A DNA stretch of 64,000 nt from Selenomonas sp. Lineage in GTDB: Bacteria; Bacillota_C; Negativicutes; Selenomonadales; Selenomonadaceae. Positions 23,397 to 33,800 of this stretch are shown piece by piece. The stretch covers positions 1 to 64,000 of the forward strand of contig NZ_JAILKR010000133.1 in assembly GCF_024693525.1 (NCBI RefSeq), in the 5' to 3' direction. Every line of letters begins with the position of its first letter. Positions within the stretch are counted from its first letter, which is position 1. The notes beneath the pieces are model-generated. The model saw nothing but the letters and a program-made list of their open reading frames with translations, made no database searches and was not told the origin of the DNA. Position numbers and translations under genes: made by a program.

Positions 23397-24266
23397 TTAT
23401 TTTCCTATCTTTACATATCCATCAGACTTTACTGCTTCAGCCAAGGGGAGATATTTTCGCTTGTCCGTACCGATTGAATTCCATTCATTCATTAAGAACA
23501 ACAAAGAGCTATTCCCTCGGTTCGGGACGACGCCCTCTATGGTGTAATCAAAGTAACTACTAAGTGGATTCATATCTGACGGTGTTGTCAAATCTCCCAC
23601 ATGCGACAGTTGTACGAAGCTGACCGCATAGGCAATTGCACTCTTTTTGCACGGCACAAAATCGGTGCTGGCCAGCGTTGCGCCGTAAGGAAGACAGGCA
23701 ACACTATGCATGGATATGGGAATATGCTCAGCCACTCGCCCTACATCAAAAAGTGAGGAATGCCCATTATCGACCAGGAAGAATGTATATCCATTATCCG
23801 CGACGAAATCAACATATTCGATATCCAGATTTTTCAATTCATCTTTTGCCGCCTCGATGGTCTTCCAGCTGGGAATCCTTGGATAAAAGTAACAACGCAT
23901 AGCCGTTTCGTCATTGTCATTACTGTACTGGAGATAAAAGGATGCCGCATAAGTAAAGTTTCGTGCATGAATCGGAGTCCATATCTTCAAGCCTTCCGTG
24001 TAGATATACCAATTATCTTCTTTCACAACGTAAGCAGTCATTCCATCCGTTGCCTGAGCCAATTCTTCAAGGCCTGATTTCGTCGATACCTGAATAGATG
24101 TATCTGCTGCAGGCGTAATATCCGGATTATCATGCAAATATTGATTCTGATTGTACTGCGCAAGATTTGCTGATAATTTTGGCTCGAAAATTTCGTTAAT
24201 AACCAGATGTAAATCAATACCGTTTTTCTTATAGATGTTGTACCGATAATAAACATTTTCTGTCAT
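23397..24266 (-). CDS. Tail fibre-associated protein
   Basis: 289 residues, starting one base into the stop of the RCC1 fibre gene. Beta-rich, aromatic-rich text with no clear domain; FTYAASFYLQYSND and VPNRGNSSLLFLMNEW are typical of receptor-binding or fibre-tip proteins. Probably the distal tip or a chaperone for the preceding fibre. Confidence 0.6.
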   Translation of the reverse strand: MTENVYYRYNIYKKNGIDLHLVINEIFEPKLSANLAQYNQNQYLHDNPDITPAADTSIQVSTKSGLEELAQATDGMTAYVVKEDNWYIYTEGLKIWTPIHARNFTYAASFYLQYSNDNDETAMRCYFYPRIPSWKTIEAAKDELKNLDIEYVDFVADNGYTFFLVDNGHSSLFDVGRVAEHIPISMHSVACLPYGATLASTDFVPCKKSAIAYAVSFVQLSHVGDLTTPSDMNPLSSYFDYTIEGVVPNRGNSSLLFLMNEWNSIGTDKRKYLPLAEAVKSDGYVKIGK

Positions 24267-26659
24267 TACGCGCCCACCTCTTCCAACTTCTCAAACGTAG
24301 TAATGCATTTATATTTCCCGAGCGCCAATCGGTCATCATAATTGTAGCCAGCTCCATAAATCGAGCCATCGGTATGTCGAATAATAAGATTGCCGGCTGT
24401 CAACTGAACACGTTCCACATAATCCGCAATCGGCGTTAACACATTCCGGTCTAGCTGGTCCCCTTGTCCGAACTGGCCAAAGGTGTTGGCTCCGCACGCA
24501 TATAATATACCATTTCCGCCTAAAGCTATCCATGATTGCTCACAGGCTGCAATGGCTGAAAAACCACCAATATCAATCGGCTGTGGCGATATTACCAGGT
24601 CTGCTGCACTTATCTTATTGCCCGCCCCGAGCTGACCGCGTAAATTGGCTCCGCATGTCCACACCGAACCATCCTCGAGCAGGAAAACCGTGAAGTTTTT
24701 CCCACAGACAATATCAAGAATCTCCGACTGATTAAACGGCAACATTGCATCATCAAGAATAACACCTGTTTGCTCATTCCTTGTCGCTTTCTCAACGCCA
24801 TCCATGAAGTTATAGCCATTCCAGGAACTGCCATCATATTTGGCAACGTAATGCCATGCGATATGATTAGTGTCACTGCCGGAAACGACGTCCATTTTAT
24901 TCGGCATGTGCCGCCCAGCATAAATTGCCATCGGTGGAACTTGTGGATATATATCCCCATTTTTAGCGTTCGAATGTAATACTGCTGGGTCTTTTGCCTT
25001 GAAGTACGACGAGCCATCTGTATCCGTAACATGCTCAAACTCTGGCTCCAATACCAGCGGATCGGCAAATTCGCTATAGAACGTATATGGCATTCCGTAG
25101 CCAATGCCCAATTCTCCATAAGCATTTTGGCCAGCAACAAACCAACGTCCCGTCTCCGAATCTTTTTCCGCAAAACGAACGCCATTCTTTTGCGAGGTTA
25201 CCTTTTGCTGGTACGTATTGAACTTTCCACATGGAACTAATGCAGATGTATCAAGTCTCATCTTCTCGCCATTAAATTCCACCGCCCAGGCATGGTCGAA
25301 ATCAATCTGCTGAGATAGCGCATGTACTTGTTCGGCAGTTTCCATATCGTCCGTAATCTGCCAAATATAGAGCGACTGTCCGTTTTCCTGCAAATTCTCC
25401 TGTACGTAATCCGGATGATCCATAAGCCATTGATACGGGTAGACCTCAAAGTTGGACAGCAAAACATAACTTGCTGATTTTTCCTGCACCATATCACTGA
25501 ACTTATAGACATTACCGTCTGGATCAGATACCCGAAGGACTGGCTTACCTCCTTCGAGGCTAACCCAAAGTTTTAATCGATTCGCAAACGATAACGTTTC
25601 TTGCGGGGATGTATCAATATTAATCCCGGAATCGATAATAGCCTGCTTTGCGTCATCGACGACATCTTTGACTTTGGCCGCATCGGCTTTAGCGGAAAGA
25701 GCTTGATTTTCCGCATAAAGTGCCCATTCTCTAGAGCTTTGCGTTTTAGCCGTCGGGCTTTTCGAATCATCTGCGCCATCTGGCGAATTCGCTGACTCCG
25801 CCCAATCTTTCGCTTTTTGCTCATAACTTTTCGCATTAGTCTCCGAAGCCTTTGCATTTGCTTCTGAGGACGCGGCTGATGTTGCTGCCACTTCTGCATT
25901 CTGTTGAGCCGCCCCCGCTGCCCGCTCAGCAGACTCGGCACCTGTAGCAGATGACGCTGCATTTGTTTCGGATGTTTTGGCCTTATTTTCTGATGCCAGT
26001 GCATCCTGTGCGGATTGTCTGGCGGAATCTGCATCCTGTTTTACTTGCGCGGCAGAATGGGCAACAGTCTCCGCCGCTGACTGTATCGACTGAGCGCTTT
26101 CAGCCGCGCTTGTGGCAGATGCTGCAGCATTCGTCTCGGACGCCTTCGCATTTGCTTCGGATGCTGCAGCAGCCTGTGCATGATTCGTTACAACCTGTGT
26201 ATCATCTGATATTTCTTTCTCCAATGTGGAAAGCTGCTCCAGGTATGTTTTGGATTCCTCCAACGCCTTCTGTACAGCCGCCATTTCTTCTGCAGCATTG
26301 TTTTCCGATTCCTTCATACTGGCAAGAGCAGCTGCAGCTTCTTTTGCTTTTTCCGTGGCAATGGCCGCCTGCTCTGTAGCGATTTGAGCCTGTGCCGTTG
26401 CTTCGACGGAACCAAATTTCGTATTGGTGCGCATATCGTCATACATTGCCTTGACTTCGTCTCGAAGGGCCTGAAGTTCTGCAACATCAGACATCCCATC
26501 CAGCAACTCTTTTAACACGCGAAAGTTTTCGGCAATAACATCGTACATACCACGATTATCGCCAGTCGTCAATGGAGACCTTTTAGAGACCACACCTTCA
26601 TGAGTAATATTCCCATCGGCATCACGCTGTTCCATGTATTGAAATCCATCATTAACCAT
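24266..26659 (-). CDS. Tail fibre with coiled coil and RCC1-like repeats
   Basis: 797 residues, ATG behind AGGAGG. Residues ~70-330 are Ala/Glu/Ser/Asn repeats (KASETNAAASATSA), a trimeric coiled coil. The last ~230 residues show repeats such as DGSVWTCGANLRGQLGAGN, GILYACGANTFGQFGQGD and DGSIYGAGYNYDDRLALG, the RCC1/BLIP-II beta-propeller pattern. Probably receptor binding. A different frame of the coiled-coil DNA also stays open, owing to codon bias. Confidence 0.85.
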   Translation of the reverse strand: MVNDGFQYMEQRDADGNITHEGVVSKRSPLTTGDNRGMYDVIAENFRVLKELLDGMSDVAELQALRDEVKAMYDDMRTNTKFGSVEATAQAQIATEQAAIATEKAKEAAAALASMKESENNAAEEMAAVQKALEESKTYLEQLSTLEKEISDDTQVVTNHAQAAAASEANAKASETNAAASATSAAESAQSIQSAAETVAHSAAQVKQDADSARQSAQDALASENKAKTSETNAASSATGAESAERAAGAAQQNAEVAATSAASSEANAKASETNAKSYEQKAKDWAESANSPDGADDSKSPTAKTQSSREWALYAENQALSAKADAAKVKDVVDDAKQAIIDSGINIDTSPQETLSFANRLKLWVSLEGGKPVLRVSDPDGNVYKFSDMVQEKSASYVLLSNFEVYPYQWLMDHPDYVQENLQENGQSLYIWQITDDMETAEQVHALSQQIDFDHAWAVEFNGEKMRLDTSALVPCGKFNTYQQKVTSQKNGVRFAEKDSETGRWFVAGQNAYGELGIGYGMPYTFYSEFADPLVLEPEFEHVTDTDGSSYFKAKDPAVLHSNAKNGDIYPQVPPMAIYAGRHMPNKMDVVSGSDTNHIAWHYVAKYDGSSWNGYNFMDGVEKATRNEQTGVILDDAMLPFNQSEILDIVCGKNFTVFLLEDGSVWTCGANLRGQLGAGNKISAADLVISPQPIDIGGFSAIAACEQSWIALGGNGILYACGANTFGQFGQGDQLDRNVLTPIADYVERVQLTAGNLIIRHTDGSIYGAGYNYDDRLALGKYKCITTFEKLEEVGA

Positions 26660-26669
26660 AATATGCCTC

Positions 26670-27479
26670 CTATTTAACTAGATTAAACATATACATCATG
26701 CTGGTTATTCCTTCGATCATAAAATCATTAACCCAAGTTAAAATCTGGTTTATATTGCCACCTCCATATAGTATTTTACGTGTACCAGTTGTCCAATATT
26801 TTGACATCTTAGTTTCGGTAGATAACGTTCCATTTTCGAATACATACGCACATGCATAAAACGAATACTCACAAACATATCTTGGGCACCACGGCGTAGC
26901 AAAAGATGCTACATATGTATCCGTATCAATAACTTTACTCCAAGGTTTACAACCTTTAGGTCTGCCGATTAGATAATTATCAATTACGCCATATCTTTCC
27001 ATCCCGTAATTACTATAAACATGACCAACACATAACGCCTCTGTATCATCCAGCCCATCTTTATAGTTCGCTGTTCTGTCGTAAACATTCATATATGTCC
27101 CTAGCATTCGTTCTAGTTTATGTCCGCTATCAAAAATCAAGCATCCATCTTTATTATATAAACGTAAGCCAGCATGAGAATTCGATTCACTCCGATTAAA
27201 TTCCGATGAATATACACGATAATATATTGGCTCATCTGTTGTACTGGTAACATAGTATATCTTTTGCCCCTGATACCGTAACATCGGTGTTATCAACAAT
27301 TTTCCTTTATTAATTTTAAACGCTGCGTATTCTTCATCCTCGTGCAAATAAAAGCCATACATTTCGTTTTTATTCACATTTGCTTTTATCATTCCGTCGC
27401 GAACGATAGAATGAACCGTATATTCATCATTTAGCTGAACAATGTTACCATCATTTACGGCTTGAAAATAAGTAGACAT
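26670..27479 (-). CDS. Tail fibre/tip protein (269 aa)
   Basis: From the ATG at 27479 overlapping the previous stop (TAATG). It contains AGLRLYNKDGCLIFDSG, a segment also seen in the upstream 112-residue protein (AGLLIFDEKGQCILDSS), so the pair shares a small beta domain. Aromatic-rich and predicted beta. Likely part of the tail tip. Confidence 0.65.
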   Translation of the reverse strand: MSTYFQAVNDGNIVQLNDEYTVHSIVRDGMIKANVNKNEMYGFYLHEDEEYAAFKINKGKLLITPMLRYQGQKIYYVTSTTDEPIYYRVYSSEFNRSESNSHAGLRLYNKDGCLIFDSGHKLERMLGTYMNVYDRTANYKDGLDDTEALCVGHVYSNYGMERYGVIDNYLIGRPKGCKPWSKVIDTDTYVASFATPWCPRYVCEYSFYACAYVFENGTLSTETKMSKYWTTGTRKILYGGGNINQILTWVNDFMIEGITSMMYMFNLVK

Positions 27480-27817
27480 TAATACCACCCATATCCAATT
27501 ACTGTATTAGCTTTTGTATATTTTATCCCGTATCCATCTAAGCCAGTAAGCGTATAGGTCCATTTGATTTCTCCGGTCTTATTATCTGCTTCGATAGTAG
27601 ATGGAACCGCTCTCCCCATCGAATTTCCTGCTTCGATTATTTTTATATCTTTCACCCAAAAACATACATCTTTACCTATGATTCTAGAATCTATTATCGA
27701 TTGATTTTTTCTTTCATAGGTACAAGTAATACTACCAATTTCTTTTAAGACTCGAGCTGATGAATCTAAAATACATTGCCCTTTTTCGTCAAAAATCAAC
27801 AATCCTGCTTTACTCAT
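27479..27817 (-). CDS. Small tail-tip protein (112 aa)
   Basis: From the ATG at 27817, which overlaps the stop of the J-like gene (TAATG), with GGGGG seven bases upstream. Shares its N-terminal beta segment with the next gene. Function inferred from location. Confidence 0.65.
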   Translation of the reverse strand: MSKAGLLIFDEKGQCILDSSARVLKEIGSITCTYERKNQSIIDSRIIGKDVCFWVKDIKIIEAGNSMGRAVPSTIEADNKTGEIKWTYTLTGLDGYGIKYTKANTVIGYGWY

Positions 27818-30800
27818 TACCACACCCCCATTTTTACCCGCAATGTATTGTTTTCATCATAGACACAAATAAGATTATCACTTATTTCACAACGTGCACC
27901 AGTTGTCTTCGTCCTAAGCGTACCGATAGTAGCAGACAACGCAGATAAAGATGTTACTTTTAGCTTATCCGCCGTAATAGCTTTCGATGCTATTTTGTCG
28001 GCGGATATTGCCCCTGATTTAATCATGTTATTGGTAATGATATTATTGCCAATCCTCGTTTCAGCATCGATATCCAAATATTGGCCGCTAATCCGTGTCC
28101 CCTTCGCAGTCATATTGATCTGATTGATAACATCGTCTTTCTTGACCCGCAAATTGATACCATCCAAAAGTTGCGCAATGGCAGAATAGCTGCTTTTATC
28201 CGGAGACTTCCCAAGTTCCGTCACGACACTGGTGATTGCATTTGCATTTTGCGTGATCTTCGAGGACAAATTTGACAGACTTTTATCTGCAGCAGTCTTA
28301 TTTGCCTGCACGGTGCTAGATATTTGACTAGCTGTTTGCTTCAACTGGGATACGTCCTCGCCTAAACCATCCATACGCTTCTGCACTGTACTGGACACCG
28401 TATCAGCCGTTTGCTGAATTTGAGTAGCTAACTGCTCATTGATGCCATCTTGATTCTGTTTATTCGCGGCAATCGTGCTTGTGATAGAATCCGTCGTCTT
28501 GACCAACTCGGCAATCTTACCGTTTGCATCGGATAGCTTCTTATCCAGCCCCTCAATCTTTGGTACGGAGTCTTGAGCATCTTTCACAGCGGCCGAAACC
28601 GTTATATCCATTTTCTGCAAAGATATAGAGCCGTCACCAATCCATTCCGGATTAAATGTCGGGTTAATCGTTACGCTATATTCTGGCGATGCGAAGCCTT
28701 CGCCGAACACGTCAATATATACCGCACGGACGGAATAGATTCCTGGTACTCCCAGATAGGAGCAATCTGGATTCGTGGAATAGATTACATCCGATGAATC
28801 CGTAGAAGTCAGGTAAAATCGCACGCCTTTAATAGGGCTCACCCATGACGGTACACGGATTCGAATCCCTCGAGGGATTTCCTCAAACTCAACGGTCTCG
28901 GGGGCCAAAGGCTTATCGTAGTTATACGTTATCGCAGCTGGGAAACTATACTTCTTGGTCGTATTATGCGCATAAAGATAAATCGTGCCATTACGCGCTT
29001 TCAAGGTAACGGTAGCATTGGTTCCCTGCACTCTGGCTAAAAGGCCAATGGCTGCCCCTGGATTTTCATCCGTTCGCAATTCGTATAGATCCACATCGCT
29101 ATTCGTTACATCTGACCATGAGAAGACACATTTACCACCTTCTTGGAAATCTGCTTTAAAGTTCTGCGGTGTGTTCGGTACTACCGTTTTTGCGATAATC
29201 TCTACTTCTTGGTAAACCGCATCTTCTGCAGACGATTCCCAGCCATCATAATCACGTGCTACCAACTTCAAGCGGTAAATATCGCCAAGCTGAGCCGCTG
29301 GAATCGTGATTGTTGATACACCTGAGCCTGCATATCTCCAATTAGCAGAAAACCCGATTTCATCAGCAGGCACGCCTTCTGGTATAACGGAGATTTCCGT
29401 CATATCCACATGGTTCGTCTTGTAGTATATCTGTCCCTCAGTTCCCTTCGGTGGTTTAAAACGAGCAACAATATCATAACCTGTCGAACCATCCTCATAA
29501 TGACGGTATATCGTATCCACCGATACATCCGTAAGTTTTCCAGGCAAAACAATCTTTCCTACGCCATCAATGGCAGTACCAATCTGCTTGCCATTTGCGT
29601 CAACGGCTACCACCCAGTATGACCATGTACCGGCATTATCCTGTTCATCCAAGTATGAGGAGTCTGTTATACCGGCAGAAATAAGGCTACAGTTCTCCAT
29701 GGAAGCACCGGCATCGCCTCGATAGATGTTATATCCTGCCACCCCATCCATACGCGATGGAGACCAAGACAGCTGCAGACCACCACCGACCTGCATAATA
29801 CGCAGATTAGCGACATTATCCGCAGGTAACGCCTTGCCGTTGATATAAATTGTCGTAGTAGCATGGTCCACTGTGATTGCGTCCATCACACACCGAACGA
29901 CGATCTCATATTCCTCACCAGCTTTCACATTATGGAACAGGCACGAGGTAAGACGAGTGGATAGCTGCTCATGATAGCTTCCGCTGGTGCTCAGAATCTC
30001 AACATGAAAACTATCTGGCCAACGTTTACCATTTTCCACTTCCCAACTAACAGAAACATCCGATACTGCTGCACCACCCGTTAAATACGACTCTTCACTT
30101 GCCGTCACCTTGATTATGTGAGCCACCGATGGCGAATCTGCATATTCAACGACCGGATATTTGCTATAATCCAGCTCTGTCGAATACATGGCTTCATCGT
30201 ATTCCGCTAGTTTTAGCTTTACCTTCATATCTCCATCACGAGTGGCAGCTACCACCCGAAACGGCTTGATTGCTTTATCTGTTTCACCGAACGCATAATT
30301 ATCAAAGCGTTCTGGTATCTGACCATCATCAAATGGAGTACTTAACTCCAACACATTCCCGGTATACTCTTTGGCAACCACATCACGTTTTACCAAGCTA
30401 TCATCGGACAGAGTGAAATATATTTCATAGTTTTTACCAAGCTCTAGTGTTATTTCCTTGTCCAATTCAACCGTATTCAATGTTGCCGATACCACACGTC
30501 CGGATGCAATGCCAATGCGGCTCACCGCGTGATTATAACCGACAATATCTCCATATTCGGCAACGATTGCATCGATATCCGCACCAAGCTCAATAAACTG
30601 AAGTTGCCGCTCGTTCGTTGCCAGCGCATGAACGGCTTCGCGGTATGCCTGTGAGCGCCGCTTAACACCAAACAGCGTAATCTGTGCCGTATTATCGCTT
30701 GCCTGTCCCTTAGCGTAATTCGGGGACCTTATCGTCATCATCGTATTTTTGAAGTCATTGTGCTCATCACTATATGTGATTTCTACCGCTCGGGCGCGAT

Positions 30801-32442
30801 CTTCGCGACTGGAAAACGTTCCTTTGACCGACGATACGGTCGTACGGCCTTCGCCAAATATCTGTGTAAGTCTACCAGGACGGTCTACAACAATACCGAT
30901 ATTACGTCCATGCATAATGATTGCCGCATGCCCAACGGAAGCCGCTTTCTGTGCAGCATCCCAGCGTTTTTCGGTAGTGTCAAAGAAAGCATCAAACCGA
31001 AAACGTGGTTCCAGCACTCCATCGCTATTGCGAATCTCTTCATCTGCATAAGCGGCGGCGCTTTTCCATTCATCCCAATATGCATCGAATGCTTCATGCG
31101 GATATCCTGCCACAGAAAAATCATATTGATGGGTGTTAATGTTGAGCAAACGCCGGCATCCATGCAATATGTCATAAGTAGCCCAAATCGGATTATCAGC
31201 CGATTTTTCTACATACTGCTTATCATCCGGATCATAAACCCAGACATGTTTACGACACTGCCGCCAATTGACCGATGGGACACCATTTGACAGCTGATTC
31301 GACGCGAGAATACGCAGGGCTACTAAAACTTTATTCGGTCGACTATAAATGCCATCCACATACGACGTGAGAATTGTCCACTCGGTCGACGTTTGATAAC
31401 GGCTTGTATTGGGGCGGTCAATCATAGTCACACGAACGTCATATTGTGCAGCCTCAAGGCCAGATACCTGGAAAGTACGGCGAAGTGCCGTATTGGTGGC
31501 AGCCGTTACCTCATAAGGCTCCCCATCCGCTTGAAAAGGGGACCACTTATCTGTTCCTGTCCGCCGATATTCCGCTTGAAATTTAACCGTAGCATCGGCA
31601 TAGCTGCCATCATCATTCATACGATACAAGCCAGCGGGCCATTCCAATGTTATTTCCAGGCTGCTTGCTTTTGGACTGTTACTCGTCCGCGTCAAAGTCA
31701 AATCAGTATCCAACGATAAGCCAACGCTTTGGTCAAGCGGCGTATTCCGAAAGAACTTAATAGGTTCCTGGTCATTGGTTCCCAGCCGTGTCTCCAGCTC
31801 GACATTAGCGAAATTACCAATTGGTGTCTTATCGATGCGGATGTTATCAATTGAATCAACTGGACCATAGCCACCACAGTACAAAAGATTAAGGTATTGT
31901 TTATCGTTCACGGTTTCGACATGTTGCTCCAGGAGCTGAGGAGCGGGAATACATTCGCCATATGTTTCTCCAACAGGGTATCCCGCTGTAGTCACCGGCG
32001 TCGGGATATCCCATCCATACGAACGAGACTGCTCATGCTCTTTCGTATTAAATTTCGAAGCATCCTGTGGGAACACGGAATTGATGAGCTTACCGCCAAG
32101 AAACATAACAGCACCGGAAACGAGATATGACCCCAATGTCTTGCCGGCAATTCCTAAAATACCATGTGCAGCTATACCACCCGACCATGCAGAAAGCGCC
32201 ACCATAGCCACCAAGCCCAAAACACTTTTAACGCCCTTACCGGCGATATGTGGCATTACAATAATCTGCATCCCATCGATAGGCGTTACCTGCTCCGGAT
32301 GCTCGATAACGTGACCATCGATAAAGATATCTTTGCCATCGATATCGATATAATCTGTGAGCTTGCCTCCCGTACAGTACATTTCAGATGATTCGCGCCG
32401 ATTCGGTTCAAAGGGATTTTTGACTTCTATGATTTCTATCAT
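27817..32442 (-). CDS. Tail tip/host-specificity protein (lambda I-J-like fusion)
   Basis: 1541 residues. The first ~120 resemble gpI: MIEIIEVKNPFEPNRRESS, then hydrophobic helices around 75-120. The J-type tip body follows (GGYGPVDSIDNIRIDKTPIG), then several fibronectin-III-like units (about 870-1240) and a C-terminal coiled coil (SVPKIEGLDKKLSDANGKIA onward). No separate I gene exists between K and J, so I appears fused to J. It forms the central tail tip and determines host contact. Confidence 0.88.
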   Translation of the reverse strand: MIEIIEVKNPFEPNRRESSEMYCTGGKLTDYIDIDGKDIFIDGHVIEHPEQVTPIDGMQIIVMPHIAGKGVKSVLGLVAMVALSAWSGGIAAHGILGIAGKTLGSYLVSGAVMFLGGKLINSVFPQDASKFNTKEHEQSRSYGWDIPTPVTTAGYPVGETYGECIPAPQLLEQHVETVNDKQYLNLLYCGGYGPVDSIDNIRIDKTPIGNFANVELETRLGTNDQEPIKFFRNTPLDQSVGLSLDTDLTLTRTSNSPKASSLEITLEWPAGLYRMNDDGSYADATVKFQAEYRRTGTDKWSPFQADGEPYEVTAATNTALRRTFQVSGLEAAQYDVRVTMIDRPNTSRYQTSTEWTILTSYVDGIYSRPNKVLVALRILASNQLSNGVPSVNWRQCRKHVWVYDPDDKQYVEKSADNPIWATYDILHGCRRLLNINTHQYDFSVAGYPHEAFDAYWDEWKSAAAYADEEIRNSDGVLEPRFRFDAFFDTTEKRWDAAQKAASVGHAAIIMHGRNIGIVVDRPGRLTQIFGEGRTTVSSVKGTFSSREDRARAVEITYSDEHNDFKNTMMTIRSPNYAKGQASDNTAQITLFGVKRRSQAYREAVHALATNERQLQFIELGADIDAIVAEYGDIVGYNHAVSRIGIASGRVVSATLNTVELDKEITLELGKNYEIYFTLSDDSLVKRDVVAKEYTGNVLELSTPFDDGQIPERFDNYAFGETDKAIKPFRVVAATRDGDMKVKLKLAEYDEAMYSTELDYSKYPVVEYADSPSVAHIIKVTASEESYLTGGAAVSDVSVSWEVENGKRWPDSFHVEILSTSGSYHEQLSTRLTSCLFHNVKAGEEYEIVVRCVMDAITVDHATTTIYINGKALPADNVANLRIMQVGGGLQLSWSPSRMDGVAGYNIYRGDAGASMENCSLISAGITDSSYLDEQDNAGTWSYWVVAVDANGKQIGTAIDGVGKIVLPGKLTDVSVDTIYRHYEDGSTGYDIVARFKPPKGTEGQIYYKTNHVDMTEISVIPEGVPADEIGFSANWRYAGSGVSTITIPAAQLGDIYRLKLVARDYDGWESSAEDAVYQEVEIIAKTVVPNTPQNFKADFQEGGKCVFSWSDVTNSDVDLYELRTDENPGAAIGLLARVQGTNATVTLKARNGTIYLYAHNTTKKYSFPAAITYNYDKPLAPETVEFEEIPRGIRIRVPSWVSPIKGVRFYLTSTDSSDVIYSTNPDCSYLGVPGIYSVRAVYIDVFGEGFASPEYSVTINPTFNPEWIGDGSISLQKMDITVSAAVKDAQDSVPKIEGLDKKLSDANGKIAELVKTTDSITSTIAANKQNQDGINEQLATQIQQTADTVSSTVQKRMDGLGEDVSQLKQTASQISSTVQANKTAADKSLSNLSSKITQNANAITSVVTELGKSPDKSSYSAIAQLLDGINLRVKKDDVINQINMTAKGTRISGQYLDIDAETRIGNNIITNNMIKSGAISADKIASKAITADKLKVTSLSALSATIGTLRTKTTGARCEISDNLICVYDENNTLRVKMGVW

Positions 32443-32825
32443 GATTTCCTCCCAGGCTCATAAAAGCCAACGATACGCGACTTCCATTTCCGCAGCCTAT
32501 CTATGCATACGCCTGTCACAACATAAGCATGAATAAAACGTCCGTCTCCGATATAAATACCAACGTGATTCGCCCAGCAACCTGGCGTTAATCGCAAAAG
32601 AACAAGGCACCCTTCCTTGGGTGCCTCCAACTTATGCCACAATGACTCATCGTTATGCATTTGCTTTGCGATACCATCGACATCTACCGCATCGATAGGA
32701 TAATCTTTGACCGGTTTCCCCTGGCGTTTAAAAAGCTCCATAGCCAACCCCCAGCAATCATATGCTGCGGGGCCACGACCGCCATCGACAAAAGGTAAAC
32801 CAATCAAATCCTCATACTCAAACAT
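32439..32825 (-). CDS. NlpC/P60 tail-assembly peptidase (lambda K-like)
   Basis: 128 residues from the ATG at 32825 (AGGAGG eight bases upstream). PAAYDCWGLAMELFK supplies the catalytic Cys and ANHVGIYIGDGRFIHA the catalytic His. It probably opens peptidoglycan during DNA entry or processes the tail tip. It lies between L and J as in lambda. Confidence 0.88.
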   Translation of the reverse strand: MFEYEDLIGLPFVDGGRGPAAYDCWGLAMELFKRQGKPVKDYPIDAVDVDGIAKQMHNDESLWHKLEAPKEGCLVLLRLTPGCWANHVGIYIGDGRFIHAYVVTGVCIDRLRKWKSRIVGFYEPGRKS

Positions 32826-32829
32826 ATCA

Positions 32830-33417
32830 TCAACCTCCTGACTGTATGCCAGGCTCTCCACCAAATCTCGATGGAATCAAACAGGACTCTAAATTATTGC
32901 GACAAGTTCCTTCCCCACAATAACCACACCGAACGTCGCCACATACAAACGGGCAGAAATCTGTGAGGTATTTCCAAGCGGGGAAACGATTTGCAAGCTC
33001 AGGAGATGCCCCCAGCGTAAATGTAATCCATGATTCATCGTACGAAGTCGCCGTAATCTGAAAGTCCAGCTCCATTTCTGCCACTGGCGTATCTAAAAGC
33101 TTAGCATTTACCACATACAGATTAACCAGCGCATCCGCAAAGCCTTTGTACTGCTGCAGGTAAGAACTGAGCAGGCCACCGCCAGCACTGATTTTTAGGT
33201 TCATGGCTGGGATTGTCTTGCCATCCTCCTCGTGTGGTTCCACGTCGATGGGATAGGCCGTCCAGGTATGATCATTCCAAACCACATCTTCCGTATTGCG
33301 GGCCAAATAGAGCGGCTCATCAAGCAATTCACAATTGACCTCGATAAGAATAAGAAACGGTGCATCCGTGCTTAATTTATTCTTCTCCAGCGTTGCAATC
33401 TTGGAAAACTCAAGCAT
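32830..33417 (-). CDS. Minor tail protein L-like
   Basis: 195 residues, ATG behind AGGAGG. N-terminal beta domain; the C-terminus has FCPFVCGDVRCGYCGEGTC and a later ESCL, a Cys cluster that in lambda gpL binds an iron-sulfur centre. Position between M and K supports the call. Confidence 0.85.
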   Translation of the reverse strand: MLEFSKIATLEKNKLSTDAPFLILIEVNCELLDEPLYLARNTEDVVWNDHTWTAYPIDVEPHEEDGKTIPAMNLKISAGGGLLSSYLQQYKGFADALVNLYVVNAKLLDTPVAEMELDFQITATSYDESWITFTLGASPELANRFPAWKYLTDFCPFVCGDVRCGYCGEGTCRNNLESCLIPSRFGGEPGIQSGG

Positions 33418-33422
33418 ATCGG

Positions 33423-33791
33423 TTACACCTCCTCAAACTTCAAACTGCCTTGCCAGCCATATGGGTAATTTTCCTGCCATTCAAAAGGACTGGCAAACCG
33501 GACAACATATACCTCATTGTCAATGGGGCATTTCCACTCAAAGGCCTGGAATGTTCCCACTTGATTCCAAAAATCCATCAACGCACCATATTGTGCCGGC
33601 GTGCGACAGTTCCATGCAAATGTCCAGGTGCGAATCATGCGAGTGGTTCGCGGTCTGGTCTTTTTGTAGTTAGCATCACTGGTAGTACTAATCGTACTGT
33701 CCTGGGACTTGACTTTGAAGGAATCGCCCGTACCCGTAGCTTTTGAAATATTCGGCTCCCCGATATCGGGGAAAACATACTTACCTGCCAT
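33423..33791 (-). CDS. Minor tail protein M-like
   Basis: 122 residues. RTWTFAWNCRTPAQYGAL and FQAFEWKCPIDNEVYVVRFA fit the phage minor tail (lambda M) family. It bridges the tape measure end and the tip complex. Confidence 0.83.
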   Translation of the reverse strand: MAGKYVFPDIGEPNISKATGTGDSFKVKSQDSTISTTSDANYKKTRPRTTRMIRTWTFAWNCRTPAQYGALMDFWNQVGTFQAFEWKCPIDNEVYVVRFASPFEWQENYPYGWQGSLKFEEV

Positions 33792-33800
33792 AAGTCCTCC

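Noticed and set aside
25573..26034. 153-codon open frame in the fibre coiled coil
   Set aside because: Produced by the repetitive Ala/Glu/Ser codons of the real fibre gene; composition is Met/Gln/Arg-rich and without a start signal.
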